From: Pseudofabraea citricarpa
Taxonomy: Eukaryota > Ascomycota > Leotiomycetes > Helotiales > Dermateaceae
Direction: 5' to 3'
NCBI GenBank assembly: GCA_029641185.1
Contig: JAPWGK010000014.1
Location: forward strand, 682,001-746,000
DNA length: 64,000 nucleotides
Both the position numbers and the translations under genes were made by a program. The notes below the pieces were generated by a model. The model saw only the letters and a program-made list of their open reading frames with translations, made no database searches and was not told where the DNA came from. Every line of letters begins with the position of its first letter. Position 1 is the stretch's first letter. Shown here piece by piece: positions 1-11,565 of this stretch.

Positions 1-1506
1 GAAGCCGTCTGTAAAATACTGCTTTCTCAGGATATTGGCCGAGACCTCCATCGCAGTTAGATATCCAGGCATGGATATCGCAGGTGTGAAGGCGGGGCAG
101 ACTGGTAAATATTTCTCTCCCGAGGTCGCAGATAGGATCGAAATCTTCATCCTCGTCTAGCGACAAGCCTTCGCCGTTTATCTCAAGATAGAGCTCCTCT
201 AGAGATGCAGGAAGGCCTTCGATAAAAGCAAGCAAGTCCTATGATGTATTAGACTGAGGGGCTGCGTACGCCTGAGGCAAACTTACAGGTCCATATCCCT
301 CGCAATCAAGTCTTCCATCATCCGCGTAGCGTCCACCACGATTGTTGTCGTCTCCCACTTGGAGAAACTTGAGATTTGTTAAAGGTTTAAATAGCTGAGC
401 AATAGCTGGTGAGAACGGACATCCAATATCCGCAAAACAGAAGCTCTCAATTGAGTAGCTCGGGCTGGCAAGAGTGGCCGTAAGTGCGCGAAGAAAATCC
501 ACACCGCTCGCGACATTGCCCGTTCCATCAGCTACACGCCCACCTAATCTTAAGTCTTTTAGGTCTGGCAGTGAATTGCACACATTCAAAACAAACGGCA
601 AATGTGCAGGAATGGAGACAGATTTCAGTGACTTCTGGTGCTTCTTGATAAAGTCAAGGAACTCCTTGTCTATGTCGTTTTCGCTGTAACTATACTGGAA
701 TCCAAAATGCCGTAGTTTTGTGAGCTTCAACTCCGTACTTGGCTCTTTGCAATACTGCTGGGCTCTCTCAGCTGACGTTGTGGGCAAAGTAGGCAGCTCG
801 TCGTATGTCTCGCACATAGAGATTTCTAGCGATTCCAAACAAGGGCATGTGGCCTCGACCACATTTACCAAGAATTGGACGAAGTCATTCCACGGGGATT
901 GCTTTGCAAAGCGCGAGCTAACTGGTATATCCCAGACGAGTGATGTCAAATTGACAGGAGCCATGTTCCAAATGTGCTCCTGGGGTTTAAGTCCGCTGAC
1001 TGTTAAGTAAATGAGGTTCGTGTAAGATGGCAGAGTCGTAATAATATGACCAGCAAGTGCGCTTGCTGTAAGAGATGCCTTGGAGAGACGATTCATGTGT
1101 TTAGCTGCCCTAACGAGCATAGTCGATTCTGCAGCCCAGGTCGCATCTTGAAATTCTCCAAAACGGCTTTTCTGGTGATTTTTGAAAGTGTTGACGCAGG
1201 CAGCTAATTTCGGATTACTTCATTGATGGGTTAGCTTCAGAAACCTTTATCGGCATCTTGTACGTACTTTGAGATAGAACGCAGTAGCTGAAGCTGTCGT
1301 TCTGTGGACTTTTCATCGTCATCTTCATTATACCGGTCGTCTATGCTAAGATCAACATGACTGTAGAGTACTAAAGATGCAGCTTCCCCTAAAAATCGGC
1401 AGACGAGACTGCAGTTGAAAAGATCACTAATTTGTAGAGCTTGATCGGACAGAATCGCATGAAGAACTTCCATAGGGAGAGCCGTCATCCCCGTCATCCC
1501 CGTCAT
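1..1506 (-). CDS. F-box / leucine-rich-repeat-like protein (3' end outside window)
   Basis: Spliced model: exons 1506-1245, 1203-287 and 238-<1. The introns are 1204-1244 (41 nt, phase 1) and 239-286 (48 nt, GTAAGT...CTAATAC...ATAG, phase 0). The first exon has an N-terminal F-box-like segment (LPMEVLHAILSD, then LFNCSLVCRFLGEAA, residues 9-50). In known families this recruits Skp1 of an SCF ubiquitin ligase. Exon 2 carries irregular leucine-rich stretches (residues about 200-330) that may form a substrate-binding LRR-like fold. Exon 3 stays open to base 1, so the C terminus is missing. The start is ambiguous: the first codons are a triple repeat of ATGACGGGG giving Met at residues 1, 4 and 7. 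The target protein cannot be inferred. Confidence 0.75.
1483..1506 (-). repeat. Tandem ATG-containing 9-mer at the start of the F-box gene
   Basis: On the minus strand the coding start is nearly three copies of ATGACGGGG, placing in-frame ATG codons at residues 1, 4 and 7. Copy-number change would add or remove three residues without shifting the frame. Confidence 0.7.
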
Positions 1507-2546
1507 ATTGTCGAATGATGAAAGAACAAAGTAACAGAAGTTATTTCAAGTTTTATCAAATAGATGTATGGGCAAAGAGAATGAGAAGCACAGATGATTG
1601 ATTCTCCTGATTCGTAGGTACCAGCTCTGGAACTAGGCAACATAACCTAAACCGTTCTAGGCAGAAGCGCACTGTATCACGTGAGTGATGGGATTGAACG
1701 GTGCCACCTGCTGGCCGACGGTCAATTAGAATATATATTCTAGCTGAGCAAAATTGAATATTAGCAGGCTATTATAAAGATCACGCAAGATATTCGTTAT
1801 CTATTATAATTATATCCTTTAGCCCCTGATTGTTTAGCCGAGGAAATAACAAAAGTATCGGCATTCCGATAGCATCACAGACAACTCGAAATAGATTATA
1901 GTATTTAAAGCACTAATAATCCCGATCCCGTCCTCTCTAGGTTTAAATCAAAAGCATAGCGTGTCAGCAGTAAATCAAACTTAAAGTGATGAATAAGGTC
2001 CTTTCAGGGGAAATTGAAGGGCCCTATAGCGAGTAAATAATGCAAATTGAACTGCGAAATTGCATGAGAGCAGGAAGGGGTCGTTGATTCACCAACTTGG
2101 AACAAGATGCTCCTAGCAGGTTGTGAATTTAGAATTAGGCACAAAGGAAAAGGTTCGTATTTCAATGAAGTAGCACTTTTGCCCTTCTAGGAACAGAAAT
2201 TAGATGACAGCTAAGTTTGTCGTATTACTATGAAAGTTATCTATAATTCAAATAGTTCCGTCTCCCATATCTGATGGTAGATAGATCAAGATGCAGAAAT
2301 TAGAGATACATGTATGCTTTTAGATACGAAATCGGAACACATTTGGACGTCGACGAAGACACAGCACTGGAAATCTTCTGCCAGTAGCTAAATATGCACC
2401 TGGGCTAAAGCAGAGTAGCTATCTGCTGAAATTGGGTTGAAAAGGATCATTCTATAGCGATGACGATAATTCTATCCCGATGACAAGGAAAAGGTTGTGT
2501 ATACAAATCCACAAATATGAGTGAATTGCCAGAGCAAATATCTCTC
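1507..2546. other. Intergenic, AT-rich, no gene seen
   Basis: This stretch lies between the start of the F-box gene and the 3' end of adenylosuccinate synthetase. It is AT-rich (especially 1720-1960) with stop codons in every frame and no convincing exon chain. It should hold the F-box promoter and the ADE12 3' UTR. Confidence 0.6.
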
Positions 2547-4427
2547 CTACCTGATAATCATATCCTCGCGCTTTGGTCCTGCATAGCCTGTTAGTAATAG
2601 GTTTAAATTGTGGGCATGGCCTTTTGGGCTTGACTTACCAATACCTATGTGCGAAACTGCCAGATGTGAGTCAGTATGCCGATGACAACAGCAAGATCAA
2701 ATAAACAATCGACTCCCAAAAACTGGGATGAAACGAGAGATTCAAGATGAACTGATTGGAAGACCAAAACCATTGATTTGAACTCGCATATAGTTACGCA
2801 AGAAAAGGGGGAACTCACTTTTCACACCGACTTCCTTCTCAATGAATTCGATGTACGCTCTGCACTATAGCATAGAATCAGCAAGCCGTCAAGATATCCC
2901 ACAAGATAATACATACAGCTTTCGGCAAATCGTAGAAGGCTTTGCACGCTCCAATTGGAGACATCCAACCTTGCAGGGTCACATACTCCACTTCCAGCTG
3001 CTCAACTAGAGACAGATCTGCTGGGAAGCTTTGAATGATCTCCTTGGTCTGGGGATCTTTATAATTCACAGCGACCTTGATCTCAGGGAAGGTGTCGAGG
3101 ATGTCAAGCTTCGTAAGATTGATCTCGGTATAACTGTTCATGGCTGCTGAATATCGGACCACGGGGAGATCAAGCCATCCACAACGGCGTCTGCGGCCGG
3201 TTGTAACCTAATCAATATATCTACGTTAGCAAACATATTCCCGCGAGTTTTTCAGAACAACATCGTAACGTAAGCGCAAAAAGACAGAAGCTGCATACGC
3301 CGAACTCTCTTCCGATCTCTTGCAATTTGTTGCCGTACTCATCGAGTGCTTCGGTTGGGAAGGGGCCGCTATGTTATTAATGTCAGTTTTTCTACTTCGA
3401 AGTATAAAATAGAACGGAAACGCAAGGTTTGGGAGCCAAGATGGGAATATTATCCCGAAACTCCCAGGGAGTACGTACCCTCCAACCCTTGTAGTGTAGG
3501 CCTTCACAACTCCAAAGACGGACTTAACGTTTCTGGGATTTAATCCTCCGAGACCAGTGAAGATTCCTCCAAGGCCGGCTATGTATCACTTGAGTCAGTT
3601 TTGCTATTCGAAGAAAAAAGGGGGAGAATGAATGAGGAAGGAGAAAGTCCAAAGCAAAAGAGAGAGTCCTAGTTGTACTCCCTAATAATACTGGGAATGG
3701 AGAACTAACTGTTACTCGATGTGACATATGGGTATGTTCCAGCGTCGATGTCAAGCATGATAGCATTCGCGCCTTCGATCAAAATCGGCGTCTTCGAATT
3801 CTGGGCACTCATGAGAAGTGGAAGTTGATCGATGACGAGAGGTGCGAGCTGTTCTCTGTAGGTCTTGAATCGGGCAATCTCCTCTTCCGGATCATACTGT
3901 AGCAGGTCACCGAATCGCTTCTTGAAGGCAGTAGCCAGCGTTCTAACTTTTCTCTCAAAAAGCTCCTCGTTGAATACGTCTGCGACTCTGATACCGCTTC
4001 TTGATGCCTTAGTGCTGTAACATGGTCCAATTCCCTTGCCAGTTGTGCCGATCTTGCCGCCTTCGAGCTCTATCTCTTCCAGTCCGTCCAGCTTTTGGTG
4101 AAGATCGAGAACAACGTGAGCCCTGTCGCTGATGAACAACCTGTCTCTCGCATTTGGCAGACCCTTTGCCTCGAGGTCGGAAAGCTCCTTGAACAACGCT
4201 GGCACATGAACGACACATCCTGATCCAACGAGGTTCTTCGCATCCGGATTAAGCAACCCGGAGGGGAGAATATGAAAGTCGTAGGTTTGGCCTCCTGCTA
4301 TGATCGTATGTCCGGCATTGTTTCCACCTTGAGCACGGCATACAAGTTTCATCTGAGGGCACAGGATATCCACGAGCTTTCCCTTGCCCTCATCTCCCCA
4401 TTGCGCTCCTAGAACCACGGTAGCCAT
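2547..4427 (-). CDS. ADE12: Adenylosuccinate synthetase
   Basis: Cytosolic enzyme joining IMP and aspartate with GTP hydrolysis, the first committed step to AMP. Seven exons: 4427-3710, 3578-3479, 3368-3299, 3207-2917, 2864-2819, 2656-2639 and 2578-2547, giving 424 residues (yeast Ade12 is 433). The N terminus shows the GTP-binding and catalytic [12 protein letters not shown] (residues 9-20, with D12), and NNAGHT supplies H40. The exon 1/2 junction restores the conserved [11 protein letters not shown], and exon 4 begins with [11 protein letters not shown]. The end reads [13 protein letters not shown], a normal C-terminal motif for the family. Exon 6 is only 18 nt, but both its splice sites are good (TGGCAG before, GTAAGT after) and the reading frame needs it. 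Very confident identification; the intron borders are inferred by eye. Confidence 0.95.
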
Positions 4428-5081
4428 CTCGAGTTGGAAGTTGGAAGTGGGGTTGGTTGCCGTTTACAATGCGCCTGGGCCGAAAATCAAGAGCAATTGC
4501 TTAGAGAAAACGGGGTAGTCGATCAGTAGCTGTAAGCTGGTAATCCTGTAATTTGTTGGAACAAGTTCTAGTCAATTTGAGGGGGAATGAAAGTTAGCAA
4601 CGTACCTTGACAAGGAGAGAAGAGAGTGCAGTCACCCCGCCATAAAGAGGGTTAGTGTCCGAGTTCGCGTAGCGAAATTTGCTGCCCTACTTTGGTGGGG
4701 GAGGCGGCCGCATCCACCGCATATCTGGTCACGTGGAATGAGGAGCTGGGAAGCGGAAGTGTTCCGGTGGGATCACATGGGGGGTTTATAACTTCATTCA
4801 TGTACAAATCAGGTGGGCTATTACCATAGTGCCCTTACGGTCATATAAGAAATAATTTAGAAAAAAGACCTGAAGGTTTGATGTACAAAATTTTCAAAGA
4901 TACTAAGCATTTCAAAGATTACTGAATTACTGAATACTGAATTACTGAATTACTGAATGTACTTATTCTAAAGGACGAGGACCCGCAACATTCTGTTGAC
5001 CCCTAAGCGTCCTAAAGCTCTACTATTAATCTACAAAACATCCAAAAGAAAGTAGCAATTAGTCGTACTCGAAAGGTATTC
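4428..5081. other. Intergenic: ADE12 promoter side and tandem repeat
   Basis: Upstream of ADE12 and downstream of the next minus-strand gene. GC-richer near ADE12 (4620-4760) and AT-rich beyond 4800. Apart from the 8-mer repeat at 4919-4957 I see no coding potential. Confidence 0.6.
4919..4957. repeat. Short tandem repeat, TTACTGAA x5
   Basis: Five consecutive TTACTGAA units, the third lacking one T, directly visible in an otherwise AT-rich intergenic stretch. Confidence 0.9.
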
Positions 5082-6182
5082 CTACTTTGATTCGATGTAC
5101 TTAACTCGACCACCATTCTTACCGTCAAACGCAGGATACTTGCCGGAAAAGTCCCAGAACCACATCATACCACCATCCTTTTCATCAGTGGATACGACTA
5201 ATAGTTTCCCCTGGATATCGAACTTCTCGCTGACGGCGTTGACGAATTTGTTGATGAGATTATCCCTATCGTAGGCGGCCTCTGCACGGCGCTTCCGCTG
5301 CCACTTATAGCCGCAAACGATGTGGATCAAGAGCCTGCCGTGGTACGTGCCGTCTTGCTTGCGCATGAGGCGGTCGAGGATGTTGACAAACTCCTCGCTG
5401 TGCCAGAAGGCTACTGCGAAGCATCTGAACATGTCAGTGATGGAGATCTTCAAGTCCAAGAGGTCACAACGACCCAAAAGCTGGCTGGCGAAGACGTTGT
5501 TGAAAACTCGATTGATCTTTTGTATGTGGGTCTCGGGAAAAAATCTGAAACTGCTTGGTTGTCAGTCACACTATCAGTTAGAATGGGAAGTTGTGGAGAT
5601 GGCTTACTCGTAAGGCTGGGCTGTGATGTGCAAATGCCGGATGTTTTGTAGCGCTTTTAAAGACATGCCATCGAGCAACTGCCGGTTTCCGGCCCACAGG
5701 TGATAGGGCTTGACGCTACCAAGTATCTTTAATGCTTCTTGGTACATTACCATGTGGCCTCTGAGAGCTTCAATGAGGGGCGGGGTCCAATTGGGGGTAT
5801 TGAAAACTTCCCTGCGTGTTTCCTCGTCGGCAATGCGGCGCAATACGGGGAAACCGTCATTCTCAAGAATATCTGGACGGAGAGCTTCTCGGAAAATCTC
5901 TGCGCGGATCTCGGGTGGAAACGCTTCAAAGCCCTTGTCTGACAATGGCCCAGATGGTTTCTGGGCTATATCAGAAGGAGGGTAAGCAGATCTTTGACGT
6001 TTTGCAACCTTCTTCCTTAGATATTTAATCCAGTCGGTTAGGTAGGCTCGTAGTGGTTCCTCTGTTTCGTCAGGAGATTGATAGCTCAATAGCATCATCT
6101 CATCGAGCTTCTTCATTAAATCTTGGTATGACATTTTGAGGAATTCCCAGGATTTCAGTAAGAGTTCGAAGAACTCGTTCAA
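5082..6182 (-). CDS. Hypothetical protein with F-box-like (2EXR-like) segment
   Basis: Two exons, 6182-5608 and 5544-5082, joined through a GTAAGC...TTTCAG intron (5545-5607, phase 2), give 345 residues. Residues about 80-105 contain FEAFPPEIRAEIFREALRP, which resembles the F-box-like PPElR.eIw..al motif of large fungal 2EXR/F-box-like families. The rest has no catalytic motif that I recognise; the C-terminal half is mixed alpha/beta (HIVCGYKWQRK, KLLVVSTDEKDGG). No signal peptide or membrane segment is visible. It lies 5' to 3' in the same direction as ADE12 but 654 nt away. A role in protein turnover is only suggested by the F-box-like motif. Confidence 0.7.
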
Positions 6183-7296
6183 GGCGTAGTTTAGTCTTTC
6201 AAGGCTATCATTTTGAAAAGAGAAGTCACAGGTACAAGTAAGTACCCTAAATTTCTTTGTTTCATCGACGGTGTTAATGTGAGATTATAACAATAAAGGA
6301 ACTCGCTCGTACTGATCAAGTCACGTTGAAAGATGGCAAAGCAGGTATAGCTTTTATGGGTTTGTTTTAAATAGGCTTTGTAGGTTTTAGGAAATAGATA
6401 AAGATCACTGTTATGCTACCAATTCGAGACCATCTCGCTTAACACAGGCGACAAAGAAAGACACTCAAAAATCCCTGACTCTAGGTAAGAGCCTGCATTG
6501 ACAGAGATAAAAACCAAGCATACGACAAAGAAAACCATCGAGGTGTGTGTACAGCAAGAGATAGATGACTTACAAAGGTGCTTTTCTGAACAGTATAAAG
6601 TAAACAATAGCCGAGAGAAGATGGAAAAAGAGCTAGACAGCCATAATATCATTAGCCTGCTCGCTTAGTTTCTTCACTGTTGATATATCAGGTGACTTGT
6701 ATAGGTCAATAACCGGATCCTTACGATCTTCCTTCATGAAATCAACCATCATATTACCTACCAAGCTCACCGCGTATGAATGAGTGAATACCCAACGTAT
6801 ATACCTACATAGAGCTACAGGATTAGCCCAGATGTATCAACAGATAGGTACATGCCTAGCTACTATAACAAAGGAGGACATGAGAGCGTAGGCTTTGGCT
6901 AGCCCTCAGCCCGAAAAGAATTTTTGAAAAAAAGAAAAGAGGAAGAAGAAGAAACGTCATTACGAAGATCTAAAAATAGGAGCAAGCAATCTTCCTAAAC
7001 CAGACTTGCCCTCAAATATAGAAAATAATCAAATTCATGCACCGATAGAGAAATGACTATTCCCACATCTCCTCGTCCAAACCCAGTCTTTTCAAAACAA
7101 GGATATGTAGGTAATATAGCAATCAAATACTACCCGATGCCTTCGAGATATCAGTCTGCGAAATATTTATATTCCAGCAGGCCAGAATGCCAAAAAGCCG
7201 ACATAAAAAGAGAAATAATCGGCAGTATCATACACCAAATTTTGCCAAACATGAGATCGAACATACTTATTTTACACATCAACGTGCACTTACCTA
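6183..7296. other. Intergenic, no gene seen
   Basis: About 1.1 kb between the starts/ends of two orphan genes. AT-rich with purine runs near 6925-6955. ORFs inside are under 90 codons, lack recognisable domains and do not splice into a longer frame. Confidence 0.6.
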
Positions 7297-7857
7297 TCAC
7301 CCCATAACATAAACCAACACAGACCTCTCACACCTCTCCCCCTCACTCCCCCTCTCCAACCTCTCCTCCTCAGCAGGCAAAAACTCAAACCAAACCACAT
7401 CCCCCATCTCCTGAGTCCCACCATCCCTCAACGCCCACACATCGCTGACACCTTCCTCTCGCGAGCCACCGATCTCCAAGAGCAGACGGCCGTCTTTTTG
7501 CTTGACGATAGACTCATACGGTACGGGGAGCTGCAAGATTTTTCTATGGCGGACCGTCTGCATGATGGCGTCTTGGAACTGGCGCACATAGAGCGCGTCA
7601 GCACGGTCGGCGGATTCCTGATCCGGGTAGCCAGAGATGAAGACGAGATTCTGTTTTTGTTTCTGCGCCTGCGCCTGTGTCTGTGTCTGTGTCTGCGCCT
7701 GGCCGTCGCTGGTGTCGAGCCAGAGCGTGTGTGTAGGGTTGGGAGTTTGGGAGTTGCAGAAGGAGAGGAGGGATGTCCATGTGGAGAGGAAGAGGGGGGA
7801 GGAGAGCGAGATGGAGGGCTGGAGTTGGATGAACCAGAGTTTGGTGAGCGGGGGCAT
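7297..7857 (-). CDS. Hypothetical protein with Gln/Thr/Ala/Lys microsatellite stretch
   Basis: Single exon, 186 residues, start ATG in a good fungal context (ACCATGCCC). It begins PPLTKLWFIQLQPS and later has NLVFISGYPDQE and a C-terminal VVWFEFLPAEEE. This alternating beta-strand/helix pattern is reminiscent of dimeric alpha/beta-barrel (ABM-like) proteins, but no diagnostic residue is visible and the assignment is weak. Residues about 54-68 are a low-complexity QTQTQTQAQAQKQKQ tract encoded by a CTGTGT/CTGCGC-type microsatellite, probably a disordered insertion between strands. No signal peptide is evident. It lies about 2 kb from the PKS-associated hydrolase on the other strand, so co-function with that locus is not supported. 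Confidence 0.62.
   Translation of the reverse strand: MPPLTKLWFIQLQPSISLSSPLFLSTWTSLLSFCNSQTPNPTHTLWLDTSDGQAQTQTQTQAQAQKQKQNLVFISGYPDQESADRADALYVRQFQDAIMQTVRHRKILQLPVPYESIVKQKDGRLLLEIGGSREEGVSDVWALRDGGTQEMGDVVWFEFLPAEEERLERGSEGERCERSVLVYVMG
7649..7702. repeat. In-frame microsatellite (TGTTTC/TGCGCC/TGTGTC units)
   Basis: Six-base imperfect units, tgcgcc then tgtgtc, repeated several times inside the 186-residue ORF. On the coding strand they encode alternating Gln-Thr, Gln-Ala and Gln-Lys. Six-base units keep the frame when copy number changes. Confidence 0.8.
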
Positions 7858-9875
7858 GGTTGGATGGGTGGGTGGGTGCAGGTGGAGAAGGGGAAAGGAG
7901 AGGATGTTGAATTGATGTCTGCCTGTTTAGATAATTTAGTGCTTATGATTTGACGTACAGTAGAGATAAACGCCAAAGCCTAAAACCTAAGATCCAAAAA
8001 CAGGAAAAGCCAAAAAGCCAAAACGCCAGAAAGTGAGAGTCAAAACTAAAACAAGCATCAGTGAAACTCTTCCACATCCCCGGTAGAAGAATTAACATAT
8101 ATTCTTATTTATCTCTGCCTAAAGAATAGAAGCATAACCCCGCCCTCTACCCCCTAAAAAGAACTTCGCAAAAACATTTTACTTATTCCTTATATCACGA
8201 CCCACGAGGTTCACATCTCCATCCACTCATCCATTCATTTACCAAAAACGGCAATTGCAATCGAGCGAATCACACGCCATGTATCCATCTTACCTTTTTG
8301 CAGCGAAATCACGTGCCTCACACCCCCTCCTCCCAAAGAAACAAAAAGCCCCCAAACCTTAAGGGACCCGGTTCCCAGGACCTACTCGAAAGAAGGTGCA
8401 AGCTAGAGTTAAACCACGAACCAGATATGCAGCTCGCCGGGAAGAAGAAAGCGAAAAGAAAAGAAAAGAAACGACGCAAGACGAAAAAGAAATATATATC
8501 TAGGTACCCATAGAACGTCGATCAGCTCATCTAGCATCCGTGTCTCCCCTCAGAAAAGGAATATGATTGTATGCAACCTACCTACGTACATATTAATAAT
8601 CAAACCCTTAGTCAGATCCCATCCTCACCTAGCTCTTCTGTAGCAACAGAAACAGGGAAAGAGAAACTAAATTATATTAACTTGTATAATTCAATGATAT
8701 TAATGATTGATCCATACCTCTTTGCAGCTCCATCTCAACCTCTGCTCCTATCATCCAGGGAAAAGAAATAGCAAATCACTTACCTGACTCGCACACCTCG
8801 CCTCGCTTCGTACTCGGTCAAGCTCCAGCCTCAAAGATCAGATCCATCACGTGTAGCAACCACAAACGGATACTGTAAGCATGTCAGCAAAGAGAAACCC
8901 CCAAACCGCCAAAAGCCCCACGAGCGATTAATACAGTAAGACGGCGGCTTATCTTCTGAGTCCATCTTGGCTTTCCTCTTAGCACCGAGATGTATCATCA
9001 GTCTTGTCCAATGTTGGGACCGGAATAAAAGCTCGGGAAACACTAAACAGCAACGCAGCTGCACGTCGACGAGAAAAGGATATCATGTCCACCCGTTCCC
9101 GTTCCCATTCGTTGTCGGAACCTCCGAGTCCGGGGGCTCGCAAATCTCAAATAGACCCAATCAATAGTCTCTCACTTTGCGAGCATGTAGGTAGAGTAGT
9201 AGCCAGCCAACCAACAATGTCAGAAAACCAACCAGCCATCCGACCAACCACTGGGAGCCTCGCTCGCTAGAATTTTTGGGGATTTTCCATTCTCCCGGTC
9301 CCCGAGAGCGTGGACAAAGCAAAACTAAGAGCTCCCCCTGGCCCTGAGAGATCCATCTCACATCCTACGGTACTGTACTGCATTTCATTCCATCATGTAA
9401 GACCAAAATATGTCACATCCGTGGCCCCAGGGCCCCATTTTTTGCCTCGTGTCACTTCGCGCCTAGAAGGTTTGGTCAAGCATTAGAAGCAATCCTCCGT
9501 TTATCCTATATCCATGATCATCGGCTAAACCAGGAAAGTTTAAAACACTCAAACCGAACTTTCGTCTCTGGCTTGCGGCTTGCCTTATCGTCGGGCGTGG
9601 ACGTGGACGTGGGCGCCGGCGTGGCGTGGGAGTTTCCTTCGCTTACCTGTTACTGTACGTACCGTTTCTTAACCCTGCTTGGCTGGTTTAACACTTCAGA
9701 CGAAGAGTCAATGGCACCACCCAACGGGTTGTTCCACAAATTGACGTATAAAGAAAGGGCTGTGCTGCATATAGAGTTCAAGGCCCAGCATCGGAGTTCA
9801 ACTAGACTATCCATCCATTCATGATCGGAACAACGGCCTCTTTACAGACAGCCAGATATATCCTACTGTGCCATC
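7858..9875. other. Long intergenic region between divergent genes
   Basis: About 2 kb separating the minus-strand orphan from the plus-strand hydrolase. It contains polypurine stretches (8448-8500) and CCAAC/CCAGCC-rich short repeats (9195-9245). Small ORFs here (for example 8298-8513) are low-complexity Lys/Arg products and not convincing genes. It should contain the hydrolase promoter. Confidence 0.55.
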
Positions 9876-10706
9876 ATGGCCACTAAGCCAAGCCAAGATA
9901 CGGCAGATACCACGCTGCACCTTCCGCGGATACTATGCCTCCACGGCGGTGGTACCAACGCGAAGATATTCCGCGCGCAGTGTCGAGTTCTGGTCTCGCA
10001 ACTTAAACCCTACTTTAGACTCTGCTTCGCAGATGGGCCTTTCCTCTCCGAGCCCGGGCCGGACGTCACTTTGGTCTATTCGAGTGCAGAATACGGGCCG
10101 TTCCGGAGGTGGCTACGCTGGAAGCCCTCACAACCCGCGATAGACGCCATAACCACGGTGAAGTTGATCGACCAGTCTCTCCAGAAGGCAATGGACGAGG
10201 ATAATGAGAAGGGTGCCACGGGTGACTGGGTTGCATTGCTAGGATTCAGTCAAGGTGCAAAGATGGCGGCTAGTCTGTTGTTCATGCAGCAGGTCCGTTG
10301 TGAGAAGCTAGGGGAGCAGAATGCTGGATCGAACTACCGCTTTGCAGTACTGCTAGCAGGGAGAGCGCCTCTAGTGTCCCTCGATACGCAGCTCATCATG
10401 TCTCCAGCCTTGGCCGATGCATCGCAGACGACAAGTGATGAGAACAGCGGCAGTACCGAACAGAGACCCGAGGAGTGCCAGCAGGCGCATGTCCTAAGGC
10501 TGCCCACGATCCACGTCCATGGACTGAGAGACCCAGGACTGCACTTGCACCGTCAGCTATTGGACAGGTACTGCAACAGCAGGAGTGCGCGGGTGGTGCA
10601 GTGGGATGGCGCTCACAGGATCCCTATCAGGAATAAGGATGTGGCTGGCATTGTCGACCAGATGTTGGAGCTTGCGAGATTGACAGGTGTCTTCCTAAGC
10701 ACCTAG
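9876..10706 (+). CDS. FSH1-type serine hydrolase beside the PKS (CitA/LovG-like)
   Basis: Single exon, 276 residues. Alpha/beta hydrolase of the FSH1 family: the N-terminal strand and oxyanion region is PRILCLHGGGTNAKIF (residues 17-32), the nucleophile elbow is GFSQG (S125), the acid is probably D219 in HGLRDPG, and the base is H247 in GAHRIP. Family members LovG (lovastatin) and CitA (citrinin) act in trans on PKS-bound or released polyketides. No signal peptide is seen, so it is probably cytosolic. The stop codon is 859 nt upstream of the PKS start on the same strand. By analogy I infer that it edits or helps to release the PKS product; a general esterase is the alternative. Confidence 0.87.
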   Translation: MATKPSQDTADTTLHLPRILCLHGGGTNAKIFRAQCRVLVSQLKPYFRLCFADGPFLSEPGPDVTLVYSSAEYGPFRRWLRWKPSQPAIDAITTVKLIDQSLQKAMDEDNEKGATGDWVALLGFSQGAKMAASLLFMQQVRCEKLGEQNAGSNYRFAVLLAGRAPLVSLDTQLIMSPALADASQTTSDENSGSTEQRPEECQQAHVLRLPTIHVHGLRDPGLHLHRQLLDRYCNSRSARVVQWDGAHRIPIRNKDVAGIVDQMLELARLTGVFLST

Positions 10707-11565
10707 CGCGTTGCGGAGGACGGGATTGCGTGTATATCAATCCTAGAGGGTGATAGCAGGTCGGATTCTCATGTACATAGAACGGGGTTGAGTCCCAGGT
10801 GGGAGCGACTGTTGATGTAGGAGGAGTAGCGCAGAGCGAAGAGAGTGGCGGTGTGAGGTCCCATGTTCGTCGTCCAGGTTAGCCATGATTTAGACGAAAG
10901 TCAAAAGAGTCTGGGTCGGCCGCTTGGTCGCTACAGTGGCTACAGCGACGTCCCTCGTGCACCGTCGCCTCCCCACCAACCCCTCTATTTGTGGAACAAC
11001 TTATCGTTGATTTGATGCTATCGCAGGAATGGGATGTCCTGGCACTGGAATCCATCCATTGGTACATCAATCAACCATTGTTACACCTGACACTGACAGA
11101 GCATGTTGGATACTGACTGCACTGTACGCTCATGTCAACATCATGCAACGCCGAACGTGGCCGCATAGTCCTCATGCGAACCAAGCAGGGTCCAGCCATT
11201 GAGACGGCCATGAGTTGACCGGGGGAACGATGCCATGGAACCGCGTTTACCACCAGCTTCTATTCGCAGAAGCCATTGCAGATGGGGACCGCGATGATGG
11301 GAAGATGCTGGCAGGCTCCCCTATTTCATTACCGCACCGACGCCCTGTTGGAAGGAAGTGAGTACTTGTCAAACGAATTTCAACATTCAGCAAAACTCAC
11401 ATTGCTACTTCCTGCCCTCTCCCGCCGCCTCTGTCCAGGCAGTTTCCATACCACGGGTCGTTCATCGAGCCCTTTCCCCTCATCGATCTGTCTTCTTGCC
11501 ATGGGTGGAAGCCAGCAGTAGGCTCGTGCTTAACCTTTACCACCCTTGGCGACAAACTTGCAGCA
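10707..11565. other. Intergenic between hydrolase and PKS
   Basis: 859 nt holding the hydrolase 3' UTR and the PKS promoter. Contains the palindromic CGGCCG core near 10918 but no clearly paired CGG/CCG regulator site. Overlapping ORFs of 60-94 codons show no domain. Confidence 0.55.

Noticed and set aside
3226..3766. Apparent frameshifts in adenylosuccinate synthetase
   Set aside because: All breaks are explained by introns with good splice sites that restore conserved motifs.
8298..8513. 71-codon ORF upstream of the hydrolase
   Set aside because: Its Lys/Arg-rich end comes from an A/G-rich stretch; no homology-like features.
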